From assembly GCA_948567375.1 (NCBI GenBank), contig OX419757.1, forward strand, positions 39,246,001-39,310,000: a stretch of 64,000 nucleotides of DNA, in the 5' to 3' direction. Made by a program: the position numbers and the translations under genes. Numbering within the stretch: the first letter of the stretch is position 1; each line of letters opens with the position of its first letter. Source of the DNA: Lunularia cruciata. Lineage: Eukaryota; Streptophyta; Marchantiopsida; Lunulariales; Lunulariaceae. This document shows positions 38,234 through 49,531 of the stretch, one piece after another. Under the pieces are notes generated by a model. The model was given only the letters and a program-made list of their open reading frames with translations. It made no database searches and had not been told where the DNA came from.

Positions 38234-39988
38234 ATGGGGAAACTTCCGGTTTTCTTTGGCAAGGATGGAGAAGATGTGGAGGCCTTTGTGAGAGACTTCA
38301 AGAGAGCTTGCATAGGAAACAATGAGAGGAGGAAGAATGAGTGGGCCTCATTATTACCAGATTTCTTTGAGGATGCAGCACTTACATGGTATGAGTCAGA
38401 ATACCAAAAGAGAGAGAGGAGAGAGGGGGAAGAGGAGTCTTGGGAGACTTTGACTTCAGCACTCATTGAGAACTTTCTTCCTGATGAGAGTTATGAGAGA
38501 TTGATGAGTGAGGTTACATTTCTCAAGCAAGGAGATGGAGAGAAAGTGAGAGTCTATGTGGAAAGAGTGGAAAAATTGGAGTCCAGATTTCGCATAGTGT
38601 TGAGGAAGGGTGGGGATGATATGGAGACTACAATGATTGGCATAGGGGCCATGCTCACCAAGAATTTTGTGGGAGGATTGAGACCACAAATTAGAAGCAA
38701 GGTGAGATATGAGAAACCTTCTTCCAAGGTTGAAGCTATCAAGATCGCAATTCGTATGGAGGAGAGTTTGGAAGGGGATGAGAGTGATTTGGTGGTGAAG
38801 GAGGTTGTGCATCCTCCTCAAGGCTACAAGTATGGTGGAACTTCTGATACTTTGGTGACAAGGGTTGCACCACAAGTAGTAGTTGCTCCAGTTCTTGCAC
38901 CTCCACCAAAAGATCCACTCCAAACCATCACAGAACAACTTGCGGATCTCAAGATCAATGTGGTGCAATTATGGGAGAAGAGAGAGGTGGATCAGAATGT
39001 AGGGAGAGGGCCTAGGAGTTATGGAAACCATCCATATAGAGGAGGCCAACCAGCCAACAATTTCAATGATAGAAATTGTTTTGGTTGTGGGGGAAGAGGC
39101 CATATCCAAAGGAATTGCCCAAATTCCACTTACCATGGAGGAAGGGGTTATGAGGGAGCCAATAGAGGGAAAGAGGGAGGTAGTGAAACCCAAGTGGCTC
39201 CTAATCCCAACAAAGGTAAGGGGATAGCATCCATAGATGTGGTTGAGAGCAAGTATGAGAAGGGAGAGTGCTCAAACTCCAAGGGTCCTAATTTGGAGCT
39301 TTTGGCACAAGAGAAGAAGAGAGCTCGTTTTGCAGAGGATGTTCACTCTTCTCAAGGATTTACTTCAAGCAAGGATACTCCTATGTCTACTAGGAGCACT
39401 CGCACCTCAACACCATCAACAACAAAGACTCCAAGGAAGAAGTTGGGGATGGAGGACTTCTTGATCTCCAAGCAACAATGGAACTACAATGTGTTGGAGG
39501 ATGTTGGTAGTCACAAGGCTAACATCACAGTGGGCCAATTAATTGCTTTGAACCCTACCTTGAGAAAGGAGCTTAGAGGTGGTTTGAGTTCTACAAGGAG
39601 CAAGAAGAAGAAGAAGGCAAAAGTTCCAATATCAATGGGGGTGGTGGATGCCAAGCCAGCACCATGGGAAGCTTGTGAATATGCCTCCAAGATTGATGTG
39701 AGAGTGAATGGTCACAACATCAAGGATGCATTGGTTGATGGAGGATCAGCAGTGAATGCCGTGTCAGAAAGGTTGATGAAGAAGTTGGGTATGATACCCT
39801 CAAGAGCTTCAACATTTGTGGTGAGCATGGCAAACAAGCAACAAGTTCGACCAATAGGAGTGATGGATAAGGTGGTAGTTTCAGTTATGGGAGTTCAAAA
39901 TCTCATGACTTTCCAAGTCTTGAAGGATTCAAGCTATGACTTACTTCTTGGGAGGCCATGGTTGAGAGCAGCACGCACAACTGATTGA
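38234..39988 (+). CDS. Gag-protease polyprotein, copy 2a
   Basis: 584 codons starting MGKLPVFFGKDGED, the typical beginning of plant Gypsy gag. The capsid-type gag domain covers roughly residues 1-200, a CCHC knuckle CFGCGGRGHIQRNC stands at ~282-295, and a Ser/Thr- and Lys-rich linker follows. The protease has its active site in DALVDGGSAVN (Asp ~502) and LLLGRPWLRAA near the end. The frame ends at a TGA (39,986-39,988) where copy 2b has CGA, so the stop is a recent CpG transition. The protein would otherwise run on into 40,043-40,456. A 22-base A run just upstream (38,180-38,201) is 7 in copy 2b. Confidence 0.88.
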   Translation: MGKLPVFFGKDGEDVEAFVRDFKRACIGNNERRKNEWASLLPDFFEDAALTWYESEYQKRERREGEEESWETLTSALIENFLPDESYERLMSEVTFLKQGDGEKVRVYVERVEKLESRFRIVLRKGGDDMETTMIGIGAMLTKNFVGGLRPQIRSKVRYEKPSSKVEAIKIAIRMEESLEGDESDLVVKEVVHPPQGYKYGGTSDTLVTRVAPQVVVAPVLAPPPKDPLQTITEQLADLKINVVQLWEKREVDQNVGRGPRSYGNHPYRGGQPANNFNDRNCFGCGGRGHIQRNCPNSTYHGGRGYEGANRGKEGGSETQVAPNPNKGKGIASIDVVESKYEKGECSNSKGPNLELLAQEKKRARFAEDVHSSQGFTSSKDTPMSTRSTRTSTPSTTKTPRKKLGMEDFLISKQQWNYNVLEDVGSHKANITVGQLIALNPTLRKELRGGLSSTRSKKKKKAKVPISMGVVDAKPAPWEACEYASKIDVRVNGHNIKDALVDGGSAVNAVSERLMKKLGMIPSRASTFVVSMANKQQVRPIGVMDKVVVSVMGVQNLMTFQVLKDSSYDLLLGRPWLRAARTTD

Positions 39989-40042
39989 TGGCACAAAGGG
40001 TACTTAAGGATTGGGCCATCAAACCATAGAGTCACTGTTCCT

Positions 40043-40456
40043 GTGACTAACACCACCAACACTTCACATTCAGATACCCCATCTTCTGATTATTGGGAAT
40101 CAGATTCTGAAGAAGGAGCTTCAGGTGTGGACACAAGCATGGAAGAGGAGACTTCCACGGAGGAGGATGAATCTGAATCTGATTCAGATGTGTATCCCTT
40201 GTGTGCTATGGATTTTGCACTTAAGCCAGAGGTTTTGAAGGACCCAGATAAATCACCATTGACACTTGAGGAGGTAGAGAGAAGGTTATCTACCCTCAAG
40301 TATGGCCCAAATGTTACCAAGGAGGAGAAGGTGAGATTTGAGGAGATTTTCCGCAAGTTCATCCATGTGTTTGCTTTTAGTTACAAGGATTTGAAGGAAG
40401 TCACCTTGGAGGAGCACAAGATAGAGGTGGAGTCACATGCAAGACCAATCCGCTAA
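40043..40456 (+). pseudogene. Protease-RT linker segment, copy 2a (between two stops)
   Basis: This continues the gag-protease frame after the TGA at 39,986. It has an acidic Ser/Glu-rich stretch (EEETSTEEDESESDSD) and then an FAFSYKDLKEVTLEEHKI segment that in Gypsy polyproteins precedes RT. It stops at a TAA (40,454-40,456) which copy 2b shares, 8-10 codons before the RT frame becomes SLVVKEEIDKL. Confidence 0.75.
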
Positions 40457-40486
40457 AAGCAACGTCGCATTAGCCCACCAATATCT

Positions 40487-43060
40487 TTGGTTGTGAAGGA
40501 GGAGATTGATAAGCTCAAGGAGGCTGGATTTATCTTTGAGGTGGAGAATTCAGAATGGGTGTCTCCAATTGTCATTGTGAAGAAAAAGAATGGCAAGCTT
40601 CGGGTATGTGTGGATTACAAGAAGCTTAATGCTGTTACCAAGAAGGACTACTACCCATTGCCATTCATTGATGAGATCTTGGAGGAGGTTGCAGGTCATG
40701 AGAGGTACAGTTTTGGAGATGGTTATAGTGGATATAACCAAATAAAGATTGCACCAGAGCATCAACAACTCACCACATTCACCACACCTTGGGGAACTTA
40801 CGCTTTCAAGGTCATGCCTTTTGGGCTTTGCAATTCTCCAACCACATTCCAACGGTTCATGAACAAGGTATTTGAACCTTTCATTGGGAAATTTGTGAGA
40901 GATTTCATTGATGACTTTTGTGTCTATGGGAGCAAGGAGGAGCACTTTGAGCACCTAATCAAAGTCTTGCAACGCTTGGATGAGGCAAATGCATCACTCA
41001 ACCCAGAGAAGTGCATTTTTGGATGTGAAGAAGGTCTACTTTTGGGGCACATCATCTCCAAGGATGGAATAGCAGTTGATCCTGAGAAGGTGAGGAAAAT
41101 CTCAGACCTTCCATTCCCTTCAAGCTTGACAAAGTTACGCCAATTCTTGGGAATGGTTGGGTACTATAGGAGGTTCATCTTCTCATTTTCCAACAAGGCT
41201 TATGCATTGACCATCTACATGAAGAAGGGTGTAGATTACATGGTGATTTTGGAAGACAAGGAGGCTCTCAAAGCTTTTGAGGAGCTCAAGCAATCCCTTG
41301 TTGTAGCTCCAATTCTTGCTAAACCTGATTGGAGTAAGCCTTTCATCCTCTACACTGATGCTTCTAATGTAGCTATAGGATGCACTCTTAGTCAATTAGA
41401 CCAAGATGGGCATGATCATCCAATAGCTTATGCTAGTAGGCAGATGGTTTCAACAGAGAAGAACTACTCTGTCACAGAGAGAGAAGGGTTGGCAGTGATC
41501 TTTGGTCTCAAGAAGTTTAGACACTACTTGATTGGAGGGAAAGCCACAATTGTCACGGATCACAAGGCTTTGAAGTACATCTTCAACAAGCCTAATGTTG
41601 AAGGGAGACTAGCAAGGTGGATGATACTCTTGTCTGAGTATGACTACACAATTGAGGATAGGCCAGGAAAGAAACATGCAAATGCTGATTTGTTATCTAG
41701 AGCCTATGATCATGATGGAGATGAGCCAGTAGATGATTCCTTCCCGGATGAGGAGCTCATGACAATCTCAGTCACTCAAGAGATTCCAATGGAGTACAAG
41801 GAGATTGTGGATTTTGTGACAAGAGGTAACTATCCAGAAGGGATGCATGCTAGGGAGAGGAAGGCCCTTGCAGCAAGATCTAGACCTTACACAATGGTGG
41901 AGGATATTCTTTTTCACCAAGGAGCAGATGGTCTACTTCGAAGAGCAGTGGGTAAGGAAGAGTCTATCCTACTCATAAAGGAGTTTCATGAAGGTTTAGT
42001 ATGTGGAGGACACTTTGCAGGAAAGGTGACTGCTTTCAAGATTCTAGATGCAGGTTACCATTGGAGAGGGATTTTCAAGGATTGTCTTGATTATTGCAAA
42101 ACTTGTCATGTTTGTCAAGCTTTTGCTAGGAAGTCTACATCCACTCCACCACTTAGATCAATTCCATTGCTAGGACCTTTTGAGAAGTGGGGAATTGATT
42201 TTGTAGGACCTCTCAATAGAACCCCAAGGAACAATCGGTACATTGTGGTAGTTACTGATTACCTTACCAAGTGGGTTGAGGCTAGACCATTGAGGGACAA
42301 GAATGAAGATGAAGTGGGTAGATTTCTTTATGAACGCATTATCACTAGGTTTGGATGCCCTTTGGAGTTGGTTTCTGATAGAGGAGGAGAGTTTACAGGA
42401 AGCATTACTACAGCCATGCTACGACATTTCTCTATCACACATAGAGTAACTACATCCTATAAGCCAAATTCCAATGGCTTGGCAGAGAGAACCAATCAGA
42501 CCTTGTGCATGATGTTGGCCAAAGATGCAGAAATGGAGGGGGCTAAACATCATTGGGACAAGAGGATTCATGCAGTTTTGTGGGAGTATAGGACAACCAT
42601 GAAGACTTCCACTGGATATTCTCCATTCCAATTGGTGTATGGTATTGAGTCTACCTTACCTATTCACTTTGATCTTCCTACCTTCCAAAGCATTCATAGG
42701 AGATTGAAGAAAGCACAAGGAAGTGATGCAGGGAAGTCAAGGAAGGATCAACTCATGGAGTTGGAAGAGGCAAGAGCAGTTGCTATGGTTCGAGTGGAGC
42801 AAGCCCAAAGGAAACAAAAGGAGAGCTATGACAAGAGGCAAGGCAAGAAGAAGGTGGAGCCTTTCAAAGAAGGTGATTGGGTAATGTTGTTTGATTCCAT
42901 TCGATTCAAGAGAGTGCAAAAGAAGTTTTTGCCTAAGTACTTTGGACCTTTCATAGTAGAGAAGGTGTGGGGCAATTACACCTATGATCTCAAGGAGTTG
43001 GGAGGAAGACACTTTGATAGGATTAACCATGATAAGTTGAAGATGTACCATAGAAGGTAG
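40487..43060 (+). CDS. Pol: RT, RNase H and integrase, copy 2a
   Basis: Open for 857 codons from the first Met; the frame is open from 40,457. RT: LRVCVDYKKLN, MPFGLCNSPTTFQR, and the catalytic box FIDDFCVYGS (~140-149) with Phe instead of the common Tyr. RNase H begins about residue 285 (FILYTDASNVAIGC) and includes YSVTEREGLAVIF. Integrase: HHCC zinc domain with CKTCHVC (~550), catalytic Asp in GIDFVGP (~570), Asp in SDRGGEF (~630), Glu in LAERTNQT (~667). It ends with a basic tail KLKMYHRR and no chromodomain or PHD. It reads as fully intact. How it is translated behind the TAA at 40,454 is unclear (see findings). Confidence 0.9.
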   Translation: MVVKEEIDKLKEAGFIFEVENSEWVSPIVIVKKKNGKLRVCVDYKKLNAVTKKDYYPLPFIDEILEEVAGHERYSFGDGYSGYNQIKIAPEHQQLTTFTTPWGTYAFKVMPFGLCNSPTTFQRFMNKVFEPFIGKFVRDFIDDFCVYGSKEEHFEHLIKVLQRLDEANASLNPEKCIFGCEEGLLLGHIISKDGIAVDPEKVRKISDLPFPSSLTKLRQFLGMVGYYRRFIFSFSNKAYALTIYMKKGVDYMVILEDKEALKAFEELKQSLVVAPILAKPDWSKPFILYTDASNVAIGCTLSQLDQDGHDHPIAYASRQMVSTEKNYSVTEREGLAVIFGLKKFRHYLIGGKATIVTDHKALKYIFNKPNVEGRLARWMILLSEYDYTIEDRPGKKHANADLLSRAYDHDGDEPVDDSFPDEELMTISVTQEIPMEYKEIVDFVTRGNYPEGMHARERKALAARSRPYTMVEDILFHQGADGLLRRAVGKEESILLIKEFHEGLVCGGHFAGKVTAFKILDAGYHWRGIFKDCLDYCKTCHVCQAFARKSTSTPPLRSIPLLGPFEKWGIDFVGPLNRTPRNNRYIVVVTDYLTKWVEARPLRDKNEDEVGRFLYERIITRFGCPLELVSDRGGEFTGSITTAMLRHFSITHRVTTSYKPNSNGLAERTNQTLCMMLAKDAEMEGAKHHWDKRIHAVLWEYRTTMKTSTGYSPFQLVYGIESTLPIHFDLPTFQSIHRRLKKAQGSDAGKSRKDQLMELEEARAVAMVRVEQAQRKQKESYDKRQGKKKVEPFKEGDWVMLFDSIRFKRVQKKFLPKYFGPFIVEKVWGNYTYDLKELGGRHFDRINHDKLKMYHRR

Positions 43061-43108
43061 AGAGACCTTCACTTTGAGGACAAAGTGAAAACTTAGTCCG
43101 GGGGTAAA

Positions 43109-43787
43109 TGTAACACCCATTTGTGCATGTGTGTGGTATTGTGATATTTAGCTTGGTATTACAAGTACTTAAGAGATATTATTTATATAGAGATAAAGGA
43201 TGGTTCTATATTAGTCATGGTTAGCTAAAGTTAGTCATAGCTAAGATAGATGGGACCTTACTTTAGAGGAAGTAGAAAAGATGAGCACCACTATTTTGGA
43301 TTTTAGTGTGTTGACTTGGTATTATTCCTAGGTGTTTGGCTTTGGGGAAAGAGTTGAGAACTCTTGGGCCCGCAAGCCTTTTTGTTTTGGATTCTTCTTT
43401 AGTCCAAGGATAGCCCATGTGAAGGAATCCTTGCTTTAGTGGTTGGGTCAAGATAAGGGGAATATGCCCATGTGAATGGATATTCCTTTCTACTTTTTGA
43501 CTTTACTTGACTTTTAGTCTAGTAACTTGAGTTACTACGGTAATTAGTAACTTTGGTACGTAACTATTTCACAAGTATATAAACAAGGAGTGAGGAGGTA
43601 CTCATCATCCTTTCATTTGCAACTATCTCTCTTTCATTGAGTTCTCTAGTGAGCAATGTCTTGAGTCTTGGAGTGTTAGCCTTGGAGGAGTATGATGGAG
43701 TTGGGGTTCCTTGCCTTCTTAGTCCATGGTGCGCTACCATAATAGCCATCAGAGGTTCATCCTGAGTGAGAGACAGGCCGGCTCACA
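43109..43787 (+). repeat. 3' LTR of copy 2a
   Basis: 679 bp, reading the same as the 5' LTR wherever I compared them, which suggests a recent insertion. Confidence 0.9.
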
Positions 43788-45716
43788 GGCTATAGTAATG
43801 CTTCCTGTAAACTCTCCTCCTCTATTAGAAACCAACTCCAAAGGGCATCTAAACCTAGTGATAATGCGTTCATAAAGAAATCTACCCACTTCATCTTCAT
43901 TCTTGTCCCTCAATGGTCTAGCCTCAACCCACTTGGTAAGGTAATCAGTAACTACCACAATGTACCGATTGTTCCTTGGAGTTCTATTGAGAGGACCTAC
44001 AAAATCAATTCCCCACTTCTCAAAAGGTCCTAGCAATGGAATTGATCTAAGTGGTGGAGTGGATGTAGACTTTCTAGCAAAAGCTTGAAAAACATGACAA
44101 GTTTTGCAATAATCAAGACAATCCTTGAAAATCCCTCTCCAATGGTAACCTACATCTAGAATCTTGAAAGTAGTCACCTTTCCTGCAAAGTATCCTCCAC
44201 ATACTAAACCTTCATGAAACTCCTTTATGAGTAGGATAGACTCTTCCTTACCCACTGCTCTTTGAAGTAGACCATCTGCTCCTTGGTGAAAAAGAATATC
44301 CTCCACCATTGTGTAAGGTCTAGATCTTGCTGCAAGGGCCTTCCTCTCCCTAGCATGCATCCCTTCTGGATAGTTACCTCTTGTCACAAAATCTACAATC
44401 TCCTTGTACTCCATTGGAACCTCTTGAGTGACTGAGATTGTCATGAGCTCCTCATCCGGGAAGGAATCATCCATTGGCTCATCTCCATCATGATCATAGG
44501 CTCTAGATAACAAATCAGCATTTGCATGTTTCTTTCCTGGCCTATCCTCAATGGTGTAGTCATACTCAGACAAGAGTATCATCCACCTTGCTAGTCTCCC
44601 TTCAACATTAGGCTTGTTGAAGATGTACTTCAAAGCCTTGTGATTCGTGACAATGGTGGCTTTCCCTCCAATCAAGTAGTATCTAAACTTCTTGAGACCA
44701 AAGATCATTGCCAACCCTTCTCTCTCTATGATAGAGTAGTTCTTCTCTACTGAAACCATCTATCTACTAGCATAAGCTATTGGATGATCATGCCCATCTT
44801 GGTCTAATTGACTAAGAGTGCATCCTAGAGCTACATTAGAAGCATCAGTGTAGAGGATGAAAGGCTTACTCCAATCAGGTTTAGCAAGAATTGGAGCTAC
44901 AACAAGGGATTGCTTGAGCTCCTCAAAAGCTTTGAGGGCCTCCTTGTCCTCCAAAATCACCATGTAATCTACACCCTTCTTCATGTAGATGGTCAATGCA
45001 TAAACCTTGTTGGAAAATGAGAAGATAAACCTCCTATAGTATCCAACCATCCCCAAGAATTGGCGTAACTTTGTCAAGCTTGAAGAGAATGGAAGGTCTG
45101 AGATTTTCCTCACCTTCTCAAGATCAACTACTATTCCATCCTTGGAGATGATGTGCCCCAAAAGTAGACCTTCTTCACATCCAAAAATGCACTTCTCTGG
45201 GTTGAGTGATGCATTTGCCTCATCCAAGCGTTGCAAGACTTTGATTAGGTGCTCAAAGTGCTCCTCCTTGCTCCCATAGACACAAAAGTCATCAATGAAG
45301 TCTCTCACAAATTTCCCAATGAAAGGTTCAAATACCTTGTTCATGAACCGTTGGAATGTGGCTGGAGAATTGCAAAGCCCAAAAGGCATGACCTTGAAAG
45401 CATAAGTTCCCCAAGGTGTGGTGAACGTGGTGAGTTGTTGATGCTCTGGTGCAATCTTGATTTGGTTGTATCCACTATAACCATCTCCAAAACTGTACCT
45501 CTCATGACCTGCAACCTCCTCCAAGATCTCATCAATGAATGGAAATGTGTAGTAGTCCTTCTTGGTAGCAACATTGAGCTTCTTGTAATCCACACATACC
45601 CGAAGCTTGCCATTCTTTTTCTTCACAATGACAATTGGAGACATCCATTCTAAATTCTCAACCTCAAAGATAAATCCAGCCTCCTTGAGCTTATCAATCT
45701 CCTCCTTCACAACCAA
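43788..45716 (-). pseudogene. RT, RNase H and first half of integrase, copy 2b
   Basis: Two frames in register, 44,760-45,716 (RT, with FIDDFCVYGS) and 43,788-44,759 (RNase H, zinc domain, first catalytic Asp), are divided by a single TAG at about 44,758 where copy 2a has CAG. The integrase breaks off at 43,788 where copy 2a is inserted. The second catalytic segment reads SNRGGEF, so the Asp is changed to Asn here. Confidence 0.85.
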
Positions 45717-45746
45717 AGATATTGGTGGGCTAATGCGACGTTGCTT

Positions 45747-46343
45747 TTAGCGGATTGGTCTTGCATGTGACTCCACCTCTATCTTGTGCTCCTCCAAGGT
45801 GACTTCCTTTAAATCCCTGTAACTAAAAGCAAACACATAGATGAACTTGCGGAAAATCTCCTCAAATCTCATCTTCTCCTCCTTGGTAACATTTGGACCA
45901 TACTTGAGGGTAGATAACCTTCTCTCTACCTCCTCAAGTGTCAATGGTGATATATCGGGGTCCTTCAAAACCTTTGGCTTAGGTGCAAAATCCATAGCAC
46001 ACAAGGGATACACACCTGAATCAGATTCAGATTCATCCTCCTCCGTGGAAGTCTCCTCTTCCATGCTTGTGTCCACACCTGAAGCTCCTTCTTCAGAATC
46101 TGATTCCCAATAATCAGAAGATGGTGTATCTGAATGTGAAGTGTTGGTGGTGTTAGTCACAAGAACTGTGACTCTTTGGCTTGATGGCCCAATCCTCAAG
46201 TACCCTTTGTGCCATCGATCAGTTGTGCGTGCTGCTCTCAACCATGGCCTCCCAAGAAGTAAGTCATAGCTTGAATCCTTCAAGACTTGGAAAGTCATGA
46301 GATTTTGAACTCCCATAACTGAAACTACCACCTTATCTATCAC
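45747..46343 (-). pseudogene. Protease end and linker, copy 2b
   Basis: Matches the end of the 2a gag-protease frame and the 40,043-40,456 segment without the TGA found in 2a (it has TTDRWHKG across that point). It starts just after a TGA near 46,347 (CGA in 2a) and ends at the same TAA as in copy 2a (45,747-45,749). Confidence 0.8.
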
Positions 46344-46352
46344 CCCTACTGG

Positions 46353-47970
46353 TCAAACTTGTTGTATGTTTGCCATGCTCACCACAAATGTTGAAGGTCT
46401 TGAGGGTATCATACCCAACTTCTTCATCAACCTTTCTGACATGGCATTCACTGCTGATCCTCCATCAACCAATGCATCCTTGATGTTGTGACCATTCACT
46501 CTCACATCAATCTTGGAGGCATATTCACAAGCCTCCCGCGGTGCTGGCTTGGCATCCACCACCCCCATTGATACTGGAACTTTTGCCTTCTTCTTCTTCT
46601 TGCTCCTTGTAGAACTCAAACCACCTCTAAGCTCCTTTCTCAAGGTAGTGTTCAAAGCAATTAATTGGCCCATTGTGATGTTAGCCTTGTGACTACCAAC
46701 ATCCTCCAACACATTGTATTTCCATTGTTGCTTTGAGATCAAGAAGTCCTCCATCCCCAACTTCTTCCTTGGAGTCTCTGTTGTTGATGGTGTTGAGGTG
46801 CAAGTGCTCCTAGTAGACATAGGAGTATCCTTGCTTGAAGTAAATCCTTGAGAAGAGTGAACATCCTCTGCAAAACAAGCTCTCTTCTTTTCTTGAGCCA
46901 AAAGCTCCAAATTAAGACCCTTGGAGTTTGAGCACTCTCCCTTCTCATACTTGCCCTCAACCACATCTATGGATGCTATCTCCTTACCTTTGTTGGGATT
47001 AGGAGCCACTTGGGTTTCACTACCTCCCTCTTTCCCTCTATTGGCTCCCTCATAACCCCTTCCTCCATGGTAAGTGGAATTTGGGCAATTCTTTTGGATA
47101 TGGCCTCTTCCTCCACAACCAAAACAATTTCTATCATTGAAATTGTTGGCTGGTTGGCCTCCTCTATATGGATAGTTTCTATAACTCCTAGGGCCTCTCC
47201 CTACATTCTGATCCACTTCTCTCTTCTCCCATAGTTGCACCACATTGATCTTGAGATCCGCAAGTTGTTCTGTGATGGTTTGAAGTGGATCTTTTGGTGG
47301 AAATGCAAGAACTTGAGCAACCACTACGTGTGGTGCAACCCTTGCCACCAAAGTATCAGAAGTTCCACCATACTTGTAGCCTTGAGGAGGATGCACAACC
47401 TCCTTCACCACCAAATCACTCTCATCCCCTTCCAAACTCTCCTCCATACGAATTGCAATCTTGATAGCTTCAACCTTGGAAGAAGGTTTCTCATATCTCA
47501 CTTTGCTTCTAATTTGTGGTCTCAACTCTCCCACAAAATTCTTGGTGAACATGGCCCCTATGCCAATCATTGTAGTCTCCACATCATCCCCACCCTTCCT
47601 CAACACTATGCGAAATCTGGACTCTAACTTTTCCACTCTTTCCACATAGACTCTCACTTTCTCTCCATCTCCTTGCTTGAGAAATGTAACCTCACTCATC
47701 AATCTCTCATAACTCTCATCAGGAAGAAAGTTCTCAATGAGTGCTGAAGTCAAAGTCTCCCAAGACTCCTCTTCCCCCTCTCTCCTCTCTCTCTTTTGGT
47801 ATTCTGACTCATACCATGTAAGTGCTGCATCCTCAAAGAAATCTGGTAATAATGAGGCCCACTAATTCTTCCTTCTCTCATTGTTTCCTATGCAAGCTCT
47901 CTTGAAGTCTCTCACAAAGGCCTCCACATCTTCTCCATCCTTGCCAAAGAAAACCTGAAGTTTCCCCATC
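46353..47970 (-). pseudogene. Gag-protease, copy 2b
   Basis: Same protein as 38,234-39,988. The start region (MGKLQVFFGKD) is at about 47,970. A TAG near 47,865, replacing GAG in 2a, leaves the 466-codon frame 46,353-47,753 as the main open part, with knuckle CFGCGGRGHIQKNC and protease DGGSAVN. Confidence 0.8.
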
Positions 47971-48271
47971 TTAACCTCTCACTATCTTTCTTTCTCTCAA
48001 TTTTTTTCTCTTCTCTTTTCTCTCACTCTATTACTAATAAAGTATATACATGACTAACATCATCTGAGAATAATCCACTCTAGGGAACACAAAAGGTTTA
48101 GGTTACTCCAAGATTTCTATAGCAACATCAAATCCTAGAGTGCATATTAATCTAACTCTCATGGATAGTTTATCCATAAATTGAAAGATTATCTCCATCA
48201 CTAATCTTGAGAACTAGTTGATGAAGGTGGTAGTATTTTTGTAGCTGTACTAAGGCTCTCTCCAAGATCCT

Positions 48272-48673
48272 TCACCAAAGTCTCCAAAATTGCTTTATTC
48301 CACTACACTCATGTCCTTTTGGAAGTCCTTCCACTCCACAAACCTCACATAACTCCTTGGTCTTAGATCTTCTCCCTCCTAATCTTGGTGAAGAAGGTCC
48401 AACATGCAAACCCAAGTCAAGTAAGCCTCTCCTTTCCCTCAATCTCTTGCTCTCAAAGGTCAATGGACATGAACTTGCCTTATGTCCCTTCTCTCCACAT
48501 AGAAAGCACTTAGACTCACTCTTTCCTCCAAGTGGTGTAGGTTTTTGAATCCTCTCAACACTCTCTTCAAATTCTATTGTAAACTCTCTTTTCCTCAAAT
48601 CCACCCCTACAATCACCTCAAACCCTTGGGGAACCTTGCATAATCTCAATTTCCACTCTTGATGACACTCCAT
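48272..48673 (-). CDS. Accessory zinc-knuckle ORF, copy 2b
   Basis: 133 codons starting MECHQEWKLRL, collinear with the copy-2a ORF at 37,513-37,986. The knuckle CFLCGEKGHKASSC and the second Cys cluster CEVCGVEGLPKGHEC are unchanged. The C-terminus is shortened by a frameshift after HECSGIK. Conservation of the Cys/His residues between copies suggests that the ORF was functional until recently. Confidence 0.55.
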   Translation of the reverse strand: MECHQEWKLRLCKVPQGFEVIVGVDLRKREFTIEFEESVERIQKPTPLGGKSESKCFLCGEKGHKASSCPLTFESKRLRERRGLLDLGLHVGPSSPRLGGRRSKTKELCEVCGVEGLPKGHECSGIKQFWRLW

Positions 48674-49531
48674 GTTCCCAAGATGAATCTAAACACTCAA
48701 ACATGCTTTTTGTTGATCTCAAACTCCTCATGCATGAGATCTCCACTCTGTAGAATTGACCCTTCCTCTCAATGTCACTCAACTCTCCCAACCACTATGT
48801 CACAGTCCTCTGAAATTTTTCAAACTTGATCACAACTCTAGGGCGTCCCTCCTTGCAAAATTTTAAATATTTTTGTTTAGCCATTTGGCCTAGACACCTT
48901 TCTATTCAGCACACATATTTCAGATTTGGTCAAAAAACCACCCCCTTCACTTCAAAAACTCATTACTCCCTGCGCAAGAACGATCTCTCTCTAATTTTTG
49001 TGCTAGCAGGTAGGATACAATGCACTAAATTTTCTTGGAAATTTTCAGGACAATTCACTGAAAATTGAAGAAATTGCAAACTCTGTACAATTTTCCAAAA
49101 TGCCTGCAGTTGCAGGAGCACTTTACCCTATCAACTTTCAAAAATTCTAGCCCAGTGCGCATAGAAGCTCTCACAATAATTTCAAAAGTGCTAACTGAAA
49201 GATAACCCAAGCTATCATGTGTAGAAATCTCAAGTCCAGATCTCAAACTTGAGATTTGCCCAAAATCACCTTAATCCCCAAAATCTGCAATCCACCTCAC
49301 ACAATCTCTCCAATTCCTCTCATGTGTACAAGATGTACAAAATCACCTCAAAGACATCATAATGAACTACAGGGTATATAAATGGATCTTGGTTCTCTAA
49401 CATAAGTTCAGCCCTCTCCTCTCCTAATGTTCTCTCCAAGTGAGCTCTCATAGCCTCCTTCTGCCTAATGTAGAATTGAACACATAACATTATCTTGCCT
49501 TCTAGAGAGGTCCCGGCAACGGAACCAAAAA

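Larger units (their letters stand above)
35974..43787 (+). mobile_element. Family-2 Athila-like Gypsy element, copy 2a, young
   Basis: Complete 7,814-bp element with two 679-bp LTRs (35,974-36,652 and 43,109-43,787) that look identical by eye, and a 4-bp target duplication GGCT (35,970-35,973 and 43,788-43,791) inside the integrase gene of copy 2b. The primer-binding site TGGTTCCGTTGCCGGGA follows the 5' LTR and resembles the Athila/Tat site (TGGCGCCGTTGCCGGGG). CCGGGGGTAAA before the 3' LTR is the polypurine tract. ORF order: short leader ORF, zinc-knuckle ORF, gag-protease, pol. There is no chromodomain. Two stops separate the gag and pol frames. Confidence 0.93.

Noticed and set aside
42737-43120. 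Antisense 127-codon frame (and twin 35,265-35,648), and 134-codon frames antisense to RT
   Set aside because: They mirror conserved pol codons in the opposite frame and recur only because pol recurs. No motif.
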